Shown: one piece after another, positions 16,387-25,616 of the stretch
Layout of the letters: the number at the start of each line of letters is the position of its first letter
How positions within the stretch are numbered: position 1 is the first letter of the stretch
DNA from: an uncultured Dialister sp.
Lineage (GTDB): Bacteria; Bacillota; Negativicutes; Veillonellales; Dialisteraceae
Direction of reading: 5' to 3'
Length of the DNA stretch: 64,000 nucleotides
Assembly: GCA_900759415.1 (NCBI GenBank)
Contig: CAAEVC010000155.1
Location: forward strand, 1 to 64,000
Notes under the pieces: generated by a model
What the model saw: only the letters and a program-made list of their open reading frames with translations
What the model was told of the DNA's origin: nothing
Database searches by the model: none
Program-made: the position numbers and the translations under genes

Positions 16387-17520
16387 ATGAGCGTGGTTGG
16401 GAAGAAGATTATTTTAGCGATCTGTTATGATTTTGATAAAACACTTTCGCCGGATGATATGCAGTCACAGGGATTTATTCAGGCTTTGGGGTATGATGTG
16501 CAGGAGTTCTGGAAGGAGTCAAATGAGCTGGCGGAGATGAATGGGATGGATTCGAATCTGGCTTATATGTATATGATGTCGGTGAAGTCTAAGGGGAAGG
16601 TGCCTTTTACCCGTAGGACTTTAATGAATGCGGGGAAAGGGATTGGATTCTTTCCTGGGGTTCTCTCATGGTTTGATCGGATCAATGCGTATGGCAGGAT
16701 GCATGATGTAGAGGTGCAGCATTTCATTATTTCTTCTGGACTTAAGGAAATGGTGGAGGGATCTGCGATTGGGGATAAATTCAGGAAGATTTACGCCAGT
16801 TCCTTTTACTATAATAGCGATGGCGTGGCGGTGTGGCCTTCGCAGGTGGTGAATTATACGGGGAAGACACAGTTTCTTTTCCGCATAGAGAAGGGGGCAC
16901 TGGATGTAAATGATCGGAATGTGAATGAGCCGCTGAATGAGGAGTATTATGAAGTGCCTTTCCGTAATATGGTGTATATCGGGGATAGTGATACAGATAT
17001 TCCGTGCATGAAGCTGGTGAATTCGAAAGGCGGTCACTCTATTGGAGTCTTTGATCCAAAAACTCAGGATAAGAGTAAGGTATATAAGATGCTGGAGGAT
17101 GAAAGGATCCGTTATTACGTTCCGGCAGATTACCGTGAGGGTTCTGCCCTGGATCTTCTGGTGAAGGATATCATTGTTCGGACGGAGGCGAATGAAAAGC
17201 TGGAAGCCCTGCATAATGTCTGCATCCATGAAATGCAGGATAATGAGTGTTCGAAGAATGAGGAGGAAAGAGAGAAGGAAATGTTAATCAATCTTCTGGA
17301 GGACAGTAATTCTTTCAGAACGACCCATGAGGTGGTACGCAGGATGGCGAAGTATAAGGAGTGGAGTAATGAACAGAAGGGGAAACTGATTCATATCGCA
17401 CTGACCAATCATCAGGTTACCTATATCCTGGAGGATGGAGATTTGAGAAGGTTCTATCTTGGTATTTCTGATGGTTGTGAAGGTGATGAAGTGAGGAAAT
17501 TAAGAAACTGGATAGAGTAA
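16387..17520 (+). CDS. HAD-superfamily hydrolase with extra C-terminal domain
   Basis: This 377-residue protein has HAD motifs: YDFDKTLSPDD (nucleophile Asp of the DxD at about residue 15), FIISSGLKEM (motif II) and MVYIGDSDTDIPCMK (motif IV). It is therefore probably a phosphatase of the phosphoserine-phosphatase-like branch. About 90 residues beyond the core (from ECSKNEEEREKE) form a charged helical tail with a second small domain that I cannot name. AAAGGAGG lies upstream of the ATG. It stands as a single transcription unit between terminators. The substrate is unknown. Confidence 0.8.
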   Translation: MSVVGKKIILAICYDFDKTLSPDDMQSQGFIQALGYDVQEFWKESNELAEMNGMDSNLAYMYMMSVKSKGKVPFTRRTLMNAGKGIGFFPGVLSWFDRINAYGRMHDVEVQHFIISSGLKEMVEGSAIGDKFRKIYASSFYYNSDGVAVWPSQVVNYTGKTQFLFRIEKGALDVNDRNVNEPLNEEYYEVPFRNMVYIGDSDTDIPCMKLVNSKGGHSIGVFDPKTQDKSKVYKMLEDERIRYYVPADYREGSALDLLVKDIIVRTEANEKLEALHNVCIHEMQDNECSKNEEEREKEMLINLLEDSNSFRTTHEVVRRMAKYKEWSNEQKGKLIHIALTNHQVTYILEDGDLRRFYLGISDGCEGDEVRKLRNWIE

Positions 17521-17527
17521 GTGGGAA

Positions 17528-17555
17528 ATGGGGCTATGAGAATAGCCCCATTTTT
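17528..17555 (+). terminator. Intrinsic terminator after the HAD gene
   Basis: ATGGGGCTAT and ATAGCCCCAT form a ten-base-pair stem around GAGA, followed by a T run. Confidence 0.9.
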
Positions 17556-17786
17556 GAGTTATGTGTTAAGGTGTCCGCCACCATGATCCTTTTTCTCTTT
17601 TTCTTATCACTTTACTTTTATCCATTTTTCTATATAGATATATAACTCTCCACTGGTGGTGGAGGAGTGGTAACAGGGGGGACGGAATTCTTTATCGGGG
17701 CGGGACTTTTCCAAATATAGTAAACAGTATATAATAGATTTAATCTGTATTTCGAAGGAAAACGATATTTGATGGGAGGAGATAGT

Positions 17787-19298
17787 ATGGGGCTGATGAG
17801 CAGCATATCCTCTTATTTTCATAAAAATCATTTCATGTCTCTTTCTAATGCGGAAAAGGCAGATAGAATAGATGCAGGGGCTCTTGCCATTCTTCGAGCG
17901 ATCCGCCGCTCTGGGAAGGAAGCTTATGTAGTTGGGGGATGCGTCAGGGATTTACTGATGGATAAGGTGCCTCATGACTGGGATATCACTACTTCCGCCA
18001 GACCGGAGGACATCGTTGAACTGGCTTATTCCAATGGCTGGAAGGCTGTGGATGGAAATGGAAGACGGTTCGGCACGGTGATTCTGGTAGCGAATGGGTC
18101 TTCTTATGAGGTGACTACTTTTCGTAAGGAGTTCTATGGGAAAGATGCCCACCGGCCGGAGTCTGTTTCTTTTGCTGACAGTCTGAAGGAGGATCTGAAG
18201 CGCCGGGATTTCACGGTGAATGCTATGGCTCTTGATGAAGAGGGCGTGCTTTATGATTATTTCGATGGTGTCCATGATATTGAACGGAAAGTGCTGCGAA
18301 CGGTAGGAAATTCGGAAGAACGGTTCCAGGAGGATGCACTCCGCCTCTTTCGTGCATGCCGTTTTCTGGGGCAGCTGGATTTCATGGCAGATAGTTCACT
18401 TGTGGAAGCTATGGAATCTGCATTTCCTAAGGTAGCCGGCCTATCGCTTGAAAGAGTGAGAGAGGAAGTGGATCGTCTTATTGTGACGGATCATGCGGCC
18501 AGAGGATTTGATCTTATGGTGCGAACGGGTCTGAATGAGATGTCCTGTCGGGTGAAGGAGAAGGGAGAGTACAGAGAAATTTCTATACTTCCTGAACTTT
18601 CTCATCTGGTAGGTCTTCCGCAGCAGAAGGAATTCCATAAGTTTGATGGATGGTATCACACGCTGGCAGTGCTGGATGCGGCAAAGCCCATTCTTTTGAA
18701 CCGCTGGGCGGCACTTCTTCACGATGTGGGGAAGGGAATGCCGGGAATTCGTGCAATCCGGGATGGAAAATATACGGATTATGGTCATGACCAGAAGGGT
18801 GCTGAGATGGCGGAAGAAATTCTGAAGCGGTGGCGGCGGTCTCCTGATTTCACGAAAAGAGTGGTCTGGCTTGTAGAAAATCACATGAAATTTCATTATT
18901 TCGCTAACTTTCAGGATGCAAATGGGTTAAAATGGATACGGACGATGGCACGGAATAAGGTGTTTTCTTCGTCAGAGGAGATGAGGGCAGCGTTCGAGCA
19001 GATGACAGATCTGGGAAATGCAGATATCATTGGATGTGGACGGCCTTTTTCTGCCACCGAAGGGCATAGTGCTTTTGGAAAGTATATGGAAGATTTATGT
19101 CTTACTGTGCCGGTGACGACCCATGAGCTCCATTACGGAAGTGAAGTGCCAGAGGCCCTGGGGCCTTATGTGTCTGAAGGTATGAAGAATCTGCTCTTCC
19201 GGGTGCAGAATGGAAATCTTGAGAATAAACCAGATATTTTGTATAAGGCAGCCATGAAATTTAAGAGGAGAAAGGATCATGAGAAAGGAAGTTCCTAG
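17787..19298 (+). CDS. cca: CCA tRNA nucleotidyltransferase with HD domain
   Basis: This enzyme adds or repairs the 3' CCA of tRNA. The N-terminal nucleotidyltransferase domain has AYVVGGCVRDLLM and DWDITTSARPED (metal-binding DxD), then RRFGTV and KRRDFTVNAMA. A later HD phosphohydrolase-type domain shows HTLAVLD and ALLHDVGKG. Length of about 503 residues fits the HD-containing class. ATG 17787 is chosen for its GGGAGGAG site; ATG 17769 lacks one. It overlaps the following PBP gene by 20 bases. Several tRNAs in this window already encode CCA, so the enzyme may serve mainly in repair. Confidence 0.92.
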   Translation: MGLMSSISSYFHKNHFMSLSNAEKADRIDAGALAILRAIRRSGKEAYVVGGCVRDLLMDKVPHDWDITTSARPEDIVELAYSNGWKAVDGNGRRFGTVILVANGSSYEVTTFRKEFYGKDAHRPESVSFADSLKEDLKRRDFTVNAMALDEEGVLYDYFDGVHDIERKVLRTVGNSEERFQEDALRLFRACRFLGQLDFMADSSLVEAMESAFPKVAGLSLERVREEVDRLIVTDHAARGFDLMVRTGLNEMSCRVKEKGEYREISILPELSHLVGLPQQKEFHKFDGWYHTLAVLDAAKPILLNRWAALLHDVGKGMPGIRAIRDGKYTDYGHDQKGAEMAEEILKRWRRSPDFTKRVVWLVENHMKFHYFANFQDANGLKWIRTMARNKVFSSSEEMRAAFEQMTDLGNADIIGCGRPFSATEGHSAFGKYMEDLCLTVPVTTHELHYGSEVPEALGPYVSEGMKNLLFRVQNGNLENKPDILYKAAMKFKRRKDHEKGSS

Positions 19299-21252
19299 GA
19301 ACAGAATGAGAAAAAGAGCCATTGCCCTGGCTGCTTTTTTCGCTGCAATAGGGATTCTTCTGCTCACCCGCCTTGTGTGGGTACAGATCATCCGCGGTCA
19401 TCATTATGAAGAGAAGGCTATGAATCAGACGCAGGGGATACAGACACTGTATTCTCCCCGCGGGACGATTTATGATCGCAATGGCAAGGAACTTGCATTT
19501 TCCATCATGGTGAATTCCCTTTATGTGGATCCAGGCATGTTGAATGTGAGCCCTGAGGAGGCGGCCCAAAAACTGGCTCCTATCCTCCATATGAAAGAGT
19601 CGGATCTTCAGGAAAAGATGTCTAGAAAGACCCGGTTTGTATGGCTGGAACGGATCATGGAACCAGAGGATTCTGCCAAGGCAGAAGAGCTTTTCAAAGA
19701 GAAGAAATGGAAGGGATTTGGATTCATTCCTGAAAGTCGCCGTTTCTATCCTAATGGTCCGATGGCATCCAATGTCATTGGCTTTGTAGGTCTGGACGAC
19801 AAGGGACTTGAGGGTCTGGAAATGCAGTTGGATGATCTCATCAGAGGGGGTAAGAATAACCAGTATATTCTTACCGATGCCCGGGGAAATCCTATCCTGA
19901 AGTCTGCTCTTGCGCCTTATAAGGCTAAAGAGGAAAAATCAGTCTATCTTACTATTGATCAGAATATCCAGTTTTATGCGGAACGGGCACTGGATCGAGC
20001 GATGGCTTCTACGAAAGCAGACAACGGAATCATCATCGTCATGGATCCGAAGACCGGTGATATTCTTGCTTTGGGAAACCGGCCTTCCTATGACCCCAAT
20101 CATTTCGGGAACGCTACTGAGGCTCAAGTCAAAAACCGGGCGGTTGTAGATATTTATGAACCGGGGTCTACGTACAAGCCGATTATGGCAGCCACAGCTC
20201 TTGCCGCTGGTACTTATGATACCCAGCGGGTATGGCATGACCCGGGGGTTGTCTGGGCATCAGGACATCCGATTCGCAACTGGGATGATGGCTCCTATGG
20301 GGATGTACGGCTCGTAGATATTATCAAATTTTCCATCAATACTGGATTTGCCCATATTGGTCTTCTGACCGGCGGTAAGACAATGACGGAATATGCCAAA
20401 AAGTTTGGCTTTGGTAAGGAAACCGGTATCGAGCTTCCGGGAGAACAGAAAGGTATGCTCTTCGATCCCGCTGAAATGAGACCTATTAACGTGACCACTA
20501 TGGCTATCGGTCAGGGGATTGCAGTCACTCCTCTTCAGATGGTGCAGGCTTACAGTGCACTGGCTAATGGTGGTAAAATGGTCAAGCCTCATATTATTAA
20601 ATCTATAAAGAAGCCTAACGGAACGGATTACAGTGTGACCAATGTGGAATACAGCGGAACTCCGGTTTCTGAGCAGGTAGCCAATGAAGTAAAGGACATG
20701 ATGGAGAAGGAAGTGTCTGAAGGTGGCGGCATCAATGCGCGGGTACCGGGATACCATATGGCAGGAAAGACCGGTACAGCCCAGAAACTGGATCCTGTGA
20801 ATGGCGGTTATCAGGAAGGAAAGTATATCGCTTCTTTCTGCGGATTTGGACCGACGGAAGATCCTAGGGCCATTTGTCTTGTTGTACTGGATACACCGAA
20901 GGGTTCTTTCTACGGGGCACAGGTAGCGGCACCGGTATTCAGGGAAGCCATGACTCAGATCATGCGTTATCTACACGTGCCGACGCTGGAAGATCAGACG
21001 GCTCACGCGAAGCCGCAGAATTCTGAGGTTGAGCTTTATAAGCCAAAGATTCCCGATGCAGATGTGAAGGTTTTCCGTCTGCCAAGCTTCACCGGCTGGT
21101 CAATGAGGGATGTAGGCGAATGGCTCACTCGGGCAGGTCTTGGCTTCCAGCCTGAGGGAAGCGGATTTGCTGATAGCCAGTCTCCCGGTATCGGGGCGAA
21201 AGTCCGCAGGGGAGATAACATCAAGGTCCATTTTTCCCATTATGATGAATAA
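19279..21252 (+). CDS. Class B penicillin-binding protein with C-terminal PASTA domain (FtsI/SpoVD type)
   Basis: This is a peptidoglycan transpeptidase of the division or SpoVD group, 657 residues. A single membrane anchor lies near IALAAFFAAIGILLLTRLVWV (about 15-35), then the dimerisation domain. The transpeptidase follows with GSTYKP (SxxK serine), SIN (SxN) and KTGTAQ (KTG). The final 60 residues form a PASTA repeat (LPSFTGWSMRDVGEWLTRAG ... VRRGDNIKVHF). It is coupled to cca by a 20-base overlap and lies outside a dcw cluster. An extended stem terminator follows. The choice between FtsI-like and SpoVD-like is open; sporulation genes are not in view. Confidence 0.88.
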   Translation: MRKEVPRNRMRKRAIALAAFFAAIGILLLTRLVWVQIIRGHHYEEKAMNQTQGIQTLYSPRGTIYDRNGKELAFSIMVNSLYVDPGMLNVSPEEAAQKLAPILHMKESDLQEKMSRKTRFVWLERIMEPEDSAKAEELFKEKKWKGFGFIPESRRFYPNGPMASNVIGFVGLDDKGLEGLEMQLDDLIRGGKNNQYILTDARGNPILKSALAPYKAKEEKSVYLTIDQNIQFYAERALDRAMASTKADNGIIIVMDPKTGDILALGNRPSYDPNHFGNATEAQVKNRAVVDIYEPGSTYKPIMAATALAAGTYDTQRVWHDPGVVWASGHPIRNWDDGSYGDVRLVDIIKFSINTGFAHIGLLTGGKTMTEYAKKFGFGKETGIELPGEQKGMLFDPAEMRPINVTTMAIGQGIAVTPLQMVQAYSALANGGKMVKPHIIKSIKKPNGTDYSVTNVEYSGTPVSEQVANEVKDMMEKEVSEGGGINARVPGYHMAGKTGTAQKLDPVNGGYQEGKYIASFCGFGPTEDPRAICLVVLDTPKGSFYGAQVAAPVFREAMTQIMRYLHVPTLEDQTAHAKPQNSEVELYKPKIPDADVKVFRLPSFTGWSMRDVGEWLTRAGLGFQPEGSGFADSQSPGIGAKVRRGDNIKVHFSHYDE

Positions 21253-21264
21253 GGTGTACTCATT

Positions 21265-21311
21265 AATCATATAGGAGTATCTCAAAGGTACTCTTATATG
21301 ATTTTTATTTT
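21265..21311 (+). terminator. Intrinsic terminator after the PBP gene
   Basis: AATCATATAGGAGTA pairs with TACTCTTATATGATT around a loop, followed by a T-rich tail. Confidence 0.85.
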
Positions 21312-21374
21312 GCGGCTATAAAAGAATAATAGGGATAGAGTGAATATTTTCTTGCCCTATTTCCTATTTTCCTA

Positions 21375-21383
21375 TGCTATAAT
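21375..21383 (+). promoter_or_regulatory. Extended -10 promoter of fhs-folD
   Basis: TGCTATAAT, an extended -10, lies 62 bases before the fhs ATG. No -35 with ideal spacing is seen (TTGCCC at 21352 is 20 bases away), which fits extended -10 promoters. Confidence 0.5.
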
Positions 21384-21444
21384 GATTTCAGATTTATGCT
21401 GTTTCCATGGCATTGCCGTTGTTACTGACAAGGAGGAATCTTGC

Positions 21445-23112
21445 ATGTTAAGTGATATCGAAATTGCACAGAAAGCTGAAATGAAACCGATTGTTGAAAT
21501 TGGTGCTTCTTTGGGAATCCCCCAGGAAGATCTGGAAAACTATGGTCCTTATAAGGCGAAGGTTTCTTTGAAGCTCACAAAGGAACTGGAAAAGAAACCT
21601 ATGGGTCATCTGATTTTAGTTACCGCGATTTCTCCGACACCCGCAGGGGAAGGAAAGACCACTACTACAGTAGGTCTGGGACAGGCGCTGGCACTTCTTG
21701 GAAAGAAGACTATGATCTGTCTCCGTGAACCTTCTCTTGGACCATGCATGGGTATCAAGGGTGGTGCAGCCGGCGGCGGTTATTCTCAGGTAGTTCCCAT
21801 GGAAGATATCAATCTCCATTTCACTGGAGATCTCCATGCCATCACTGCTGCTCACAATCTGCTGGCAGCCATGGTAGATAATCATATCCAGCAGGGAAAT
21901 GTGTTGAATATTGACCCTCGAAGAGTGACATGGAACCGTGTCATGGATATGAATGACCGGGTCCTCCGCCAGATTGTCGTAGGACTGGGCGGACATGCGA
22001 ACGGTGTACCAAGGGAGGGAAGCTTTGATATTACCGTGGCTTCTGAAATCATGGCCATCCTCTGCCTGGCTTCTTCTATTCGGGATATGAAGGAAAGATT
22101 TGCAAGAATCATCGTAGGATATACCTATGATAACAAGCCGGTCACTGCTGGAGATATTCATGCAGAAGGGGCTATGGCAGCTCTCATGAAGGATGCATTG
22201 AAACCAAATCTGGTGCAGACTTTGGAACATGTACCTGCTTTCATTCATGGTGGTCCGTTTGCTAATATTGCTCATGGCTGCAACTCTATTCTGGCTACAA
22301 AGACGGCTCTTCATCTGGCAGATTATGTAGTGACAGAAGCAGGATTTGGTGCAGACCTGGGGGCAGAAAAGTTCCTGGATATCAAGTGCCGGTTCGCTGG
22401 ACTGAAGCCTGATGCTGCGGTTCTCGTAGCTACTATCCGTGCATTGAAGATGAATGGCGGCAAGGCAAAGAATGAACTTTCTGAGTCGGATCCAGAGTCA
22501 GTAAAGAGAGGACTTCCAAACCTGCTCCGTCATATTTCCAATCTGAAGAAATATGGACTCCCCATCGTAGTAGCACTGAACATGTTCCCTACTGATACAG
22601 CAGAAGAAAAGAAAGTCATCGAAGATGCATGTGCAGAAATCGGTATCCCGGTGGCAGAATCTAATGTATTTGCAGAAGGCGGTAAGGGCGGGCTTGAATT
22701 AGGAGAAAAGCTGCTGAAAGCTATGGAAACCGATTCTAATTACAAACCGCTCTATGAACTGGAACATACACTGAAGGAAAAGATTGAAACTATTGCGAAG
22801 GAAATCTATGGCGCTGCGAATGTTCAGTATGATACAGCAGCTGAAAAAGAGCTGAAACATATTGAAGAAATGGGCTTTGGCAATGTTCCGGTCTGCATCG
22901 CAAAAACTCCAGTTTCATTCTCCGATGATCCGTCCAAATTGGGGGCACCGGAAGGATTTACCCTTCATGTAAGAGAAGTAAGAATTTCTGCGGGTGCAGG
23001 ATTCGTCGTAGTTCTGACCGGTAAGGTCATGACTATGCCTGGACTCCCAAAACGTCCGGCAGCAGAAAAGATTGATGTAGATGATGATGGAAATATTACG
23101 GGGTTATTCTAA
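21445..23112 (+). CDS. fhs: Formate-tetrahydrofolate ligase
   Basis: This enzyme makes 10-formyl-THF from formate, ATP and THF for purine and formyl-Met synthesis. At about 555 residues it is normal length. The P-loop-like [18 protein letters not shown] and the conserved block [21 protein letters not shown] in the first 130 residues are diagnostic. ATG 21445 follows AAGGAGGA by eight bases and gives the usual N-terminus [16 protein letters not shown]; the upstream frame from 21340 contains the promoter. It is coupled to folD by a one-base TAATG overlap, so the pair runs the formate branch of C1 metabolism. Confidence 0.96.
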   Translation: MLSDIEIAQKAEMKPIVEIGASLGIPQEDLENYGPYKAKVSLKLTKELEKKPMGHLILVTAISPTPAGEGKTTTTVGLGQALALLGKKTMICLREPSLGPCMGIKGGAAGGGYSQVVPMEDINLHFTGDLHAITAAHNLLAAMVDNHIQQGNVLNIDPRRVTWNRVMDMNDRVLRQIVVGLGGHANGVPREGSFDITVASEIMAILCLASSIRDMKERFARIIVGYTYDNKPVTAGDIHAEGAMAALMKDALKPNLVQTLEHVPAFIHGGPFANIAHGCNSILATKTALHLADYVVTEAGFGADLGAEKFLDIKCRFAGLKPDAAVLVATIRALKMNGGKAKNELSESDPESVKRGLPNLLRHISNLKKYGLPIVVALNMFPTDTAEEKKVIEDACAEIGIPVAESNVFAEGGKGGLELGEKLLKAMETDSNYKPLYELEHTLKEKIETIAKEIYGAANVQYDTAAEKELKHIEEMGFGNVPVCIAKTPVSFSDDPSKLGAPEGFTLHVREVRISAGAGFVVVLTGKVMTMPGLPKRPAAEKIDVDDDGNITGLF

Positions 23113-23960
23113 TGGCAGTCATTTTAGATGGTAAGGAAACCGCAGCCGAACTGGAAATTGCACTGAGAGAAAGAATCGAAGGACTGAAAGCAGGAAATTG
23201 TCTGCCGAAACTGGCCATTGTGCTGGCGGGAGACAGCAAACCTTCTCAGATGTACGCTTCCTTCATGGTAAAGGTGGCTAGAAATTACGGAATTATGGCG
23301 GAAATTTTCAGGAAAGAGGAGACCGTGACAGAAGCGGAACTGGGAGCGCTCATTACCTCTCTTAGTGAAGATTCCTCTGTGACCGGGATTCTCATGATGA
23401 TGCCTCTTCCGAAGGGGATTTCTGAAGAAAAAATGATTGCTCTTATTGACCCGGACAAAGATGTGGATGGATTGACTGAAATTAATGCAGGCCGTCTCTT
23501 TGCTGGAAAAGACGGGCTCTTTGGATGCACGCCAAGAGCAGTGATGGCTATCCTTTCCCGGTACCATATTGATGTGGAAGGGAAAAAGGCAGTGGTTATC
23601 GGAAGAAGTAACGTCATCGGAAAGCCAGTCTCCCTCATGCTTCTTAAAGAACATGCCACTGTCATCATCTGCCATTCCCGTACAAAGAACCTGAAGGAAA
23701 TCACAAAAGATGCAGATATCCTGGTGGCGGCAGTAGGACGACCGGGTTACGTGACAAAAGACATGGTAAAACCGGGTGCCGTAGTCATTGACGTAGGGAT
23801 TAACCGGATCAATGGAAAAACGGTGGGGGATGTCGCTTATGATGAAGTGGCTGAACTGGCTGGCGCTATTACGCCTGTTCCCGGGGGTGTGGGTAGCGTC
23901 ACTACCACTATGGTGATTGAAAATATTATTAACGCTGCTGAAAAGCAGATGAAGAGATAG
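23112..23960 (+). CDS. folD: Bifunctional methylenetetrahydrofolate dehydrogenase/cyclohydrolase
   Basis: This enzyme interconverts 5,10-methylene-, methenyl- and 10-formyl-THF with NADP. The 282-residue protein has YASFMVKVARNYGI with the catalytic Lys, LPLPKGISEE-like sequence in MPLPKGIS, DVDGLTEINAGRLF, and VVIGRSNVIGKPVSLMLL for the dinucleotide fold, ending with ITPVPGGVGSVTTTM. It begins on the fhs stop codon. A strong hairpin terminator follows. Confidence 0.96.
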   Translation: MAVILDGKETAAELEIALRERIEGLKAGNCLPKLAIVLAGDSKPSQMYASFMVKVARNYGIMAEIFRKEETVTEAELGALITSLSEDSSVTGILMMMPLPKGISEEKMIALIDPDKDVDGLTEINAGRLFAGKDGLFGCTPRAVMAILSRYHIDVEGKKAVVIGRSNVIGKPVSLMLLKEHATVIICHSRTKNLKEITKDADILVAAVGRPGYVTKDMVKPGAVVIDVGINRINGKTVGDVAYDEVAELAGAITPVPGGVGSVTTTMVIENIINAAEKQMKR

Positions 23961-23963
23961 GGA

Positions 23964-23995
23964 AAAGGGGGCTGTGGAACACGGCCCCCTTTTTT
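23964..23995 (+). terminator. Intrinsic terminator after folD
   Basis: AAAGGGGGCTGT pairs with ACGGCCCCCTTT and ends in a T run. The heptad array of the next gap begins one base later. Confidence 0.92.
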
Positions 23996-23996
23996 A

Positions 23997-24317
23997 GAGT
24001 TGAGAGTTGGAAAAAAGATAGAGTTGAGATTTGAGCGCAGAGAGTTGAGAGGTGGTTGTAAAGACTTTATAGTTTGTAATTATGAGGCCTCTTGGGGTTT
24101 CGGCGCGATACCATTAGCGTCTCATAGTGCGGATTTCCTCACCACCTGAGTCATACTCTCCACTATCCTTTTGTATTCGAACGAGATTTATGGAAAAAGA
24201 TAGAGTTGAGATTTGAGCGAAGAGAGTTGAGAGGTGGTTGTAAAGACTTTATAGTTTGTAATTATGAAGCCTCTTGGGGTTTCGGTGCGAGAACATTAGC
24301 GTCTCTTAGTGCGGTTT
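23997..24317 (+). repeat. Heptad array with duplicated 127-bp unit
   Basis: GAGTT starts at 23997 and 24004; further GAG words fall at 24026, 24033, 24040 and 24047 in 7-bp phase. A unit of about 127 bases starting with this array (24008-24136) is repeated almost unchanged at 24191-24317. The units share TTGTAAAGACTTTATAG and CCTCTTGGGGTTTCGG. No reading frame explains the unit. The gap is gene-free from 23961 to 24406. Confidence 0.85.
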
Positions 24318-24335
24318 TCATTGTAAAGAACAGGT

Positions 24336-24364
24336 TTGAGGTGAGGGGGCGGTGATGGTACAAT
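24336..24364 (+). promoter_or_regulatory. Promoter of the MscS gene
   Basis: TTGAGG at 24336-24341 and TACAAT at 24359-24364 are separated by 17 bases. The GTG start lies 43 bases downstream. Confidence 0.6.
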
Positions 24365-24406
24365 AGGGACAGGATTTCTTTTTATTGTTTTAGAAAGGAT
24401 GTTATT

Positions 24407-25261
24407 GTGGAACAGAGTTCTGTGGCTAAGGTGGTTACTGATGAGATCGGTATCACTGCTAAGTTTTTAACGGATTTGAAGATGTTTGCGCTGACGAAGG
24501 GGATTGATATTCTTGAGGCGATTATTCTCTTTGTTATCGGGTATATAATCTGCCGGTATATCCGTACGTTTGTGGTTCATGTTCTGGACAGGAGCGATGT
24601 GGATCCGTCGGCTAAGACTTTTATTTCTGAAATCGTATTTTTCTTTTGTCTGGCGATTGTGTCTATTGTAGCGTTGGGAGCAGCTGGGGTAGCGGCGGCT
24701 ACGCTGGCAGCGGCTTTTGGCGGTATCGGACTGGCTATTGCTCTTGGGCTTAAGGATAATATCGGCAACGTGGCGTCCGGGATTTTTATTCTGATTTTCC
24801 GTCCGTTCAAAGTGGGAGATTATATCCAGGTGAGCGGGAGCGAGGGGACTGTCAGTGACATACGTATCATGTATACTCTTCTTTCTACGCTGGGAAATCA
24901 GATGATTGTGATTCCAAATTCTTCTATGATCAACAGTGTGATTAAGAATTATTCTGCTTTTGATACAAGAAATCTGGAATTCAAATTTGATGTAGGGTAT
25001 GATACGAATCTTACGGAGTGCATTGCACTTCTGAAGGATCTTTTTGCGGCTGATCCCTATGTGATGAATAAAGAGGATTTTCCTATCTATGTCAGTGAAA
25101 TGGCTGAATCTTCTATTCGTATCTATGTAAGGGTACAGGTGGAAAGATTGAAATATTATGAAGCGCAGAATGAATTGTATATTAAAGTGAAAGCAGCGTT
25201 CGATAAGGCAGGCATTGATATTCCATTCCCGCAGGTAGTAGTTCATCATGCGAAGGATTGA
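24407..25261 (+). CDS. MscS-family mechanosensitive channel
   Basis: This small-conductance channel of 284 residues relieves osmotic pressure at the inner membrane. It has three hydrophobic segments (ILEAIILFVIGYIICRYI, ISEIVFFFCLAIVSIVALGAAG, ATLAAAFGGIGLAIALG). The last is the glycine- and alanine-rich pore helix, followed by the beta-domain GIFILIFRPFKVGDYIQVSG and MIVIPNSSMINSVIKNYS. The GTG start follows a GAAAGGATG site and a good promoter. It is monocistronic; the T-box unit starts about 50 bases after its stop. Confidence 0.92.
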   Translation: MEQSSVAKVVTDEIGITAKFLTDLKMFALTKGIDILEAIILFVIGYIICRYIRTFVVHVLDRSDVDPSAKTFISEIVFFFCLAIVSIVALGAAGVAAATLAAAFGGIGLAIALGLKDNIGNVASGIFILIFRPFKVGDYIQVSGSEGTVSDIRIMYTLLSTLGNQMIVIPNSSMINSVIKNYSAFDTRNLEFKFDVGYDTNLTECIALLKDLFAADPYVMNKEDFPIYVSEMAESSIRIYVRVQVERLKYYEAQNELYIKVKAAFDKAGIDIPFPQVVVHHAKD

Positions 25262-25310
25262 GGGATGAGATTATAGCTCAAAAGACTGTGGATTTCATAT
25301 ACTTTCTCTA

Positions 25311-25339
25311 TTGACAACCGGAAAGTCCGATGTTATACT
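25311..25339 (+). promoter_or_regulatory. Promoter of the T-box leader
   Basis: TTGACA at 25311-25316 and TATACT at 25334-25339 have a 17-base spacer, placing the transcript start just upstream of the leader. Confidence 0.8.
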
Positions 25340-25349
25340 CTTGACAATA

Positions 25350-25597
25350 TATAAAGCCGTTGAACAGGAAGAGTAGTTCAGATGCCGCTATTCAAGGGAG
25401 CCAGCGCAAGTGTGAGTCTGGTATAGCGATCTTTATGAATGGGCCTGGGAGGTGCAGCTCTGAGCCGTAGTGGGGTAGGAGTTGACGGGAATCCCCGTTA
25501 GTGAATCGAGCCGGGCTTTATGCCAATTTGGGTGGTACCGCGGAATGTCTATCCTTCCGTCCCTTTGCCGTAGTGCAGAGGGATGGAAGGATTTTTT
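25350..25597 (+). promoter_or_regulatory. T-box riboswitch, candidate tryptophan specifier
   Basis: The leader has the canonical T-box sequence GGGTGGTACCGCGG at 25530-25543, which pairs with uncharged tRNA ends. It is followed by a terminator (ATCCTTCCGTCCC...GGGATGGAAGGAT plus T run, 25551-25597). The AGTA-type 5' element of the specifier loop lies near 25373. Directly after GAA the triplet TGG at 25440-25442 occupies the expected specifier position, pointing to tRNA-Trp. The T-box class is certain; the Trp reading is by eye. It controls the ECF transporter operon. Confidence 0.9.
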
Positions 25598-25616
25598 GAT
25601 TACAGGAGGAAAAATT

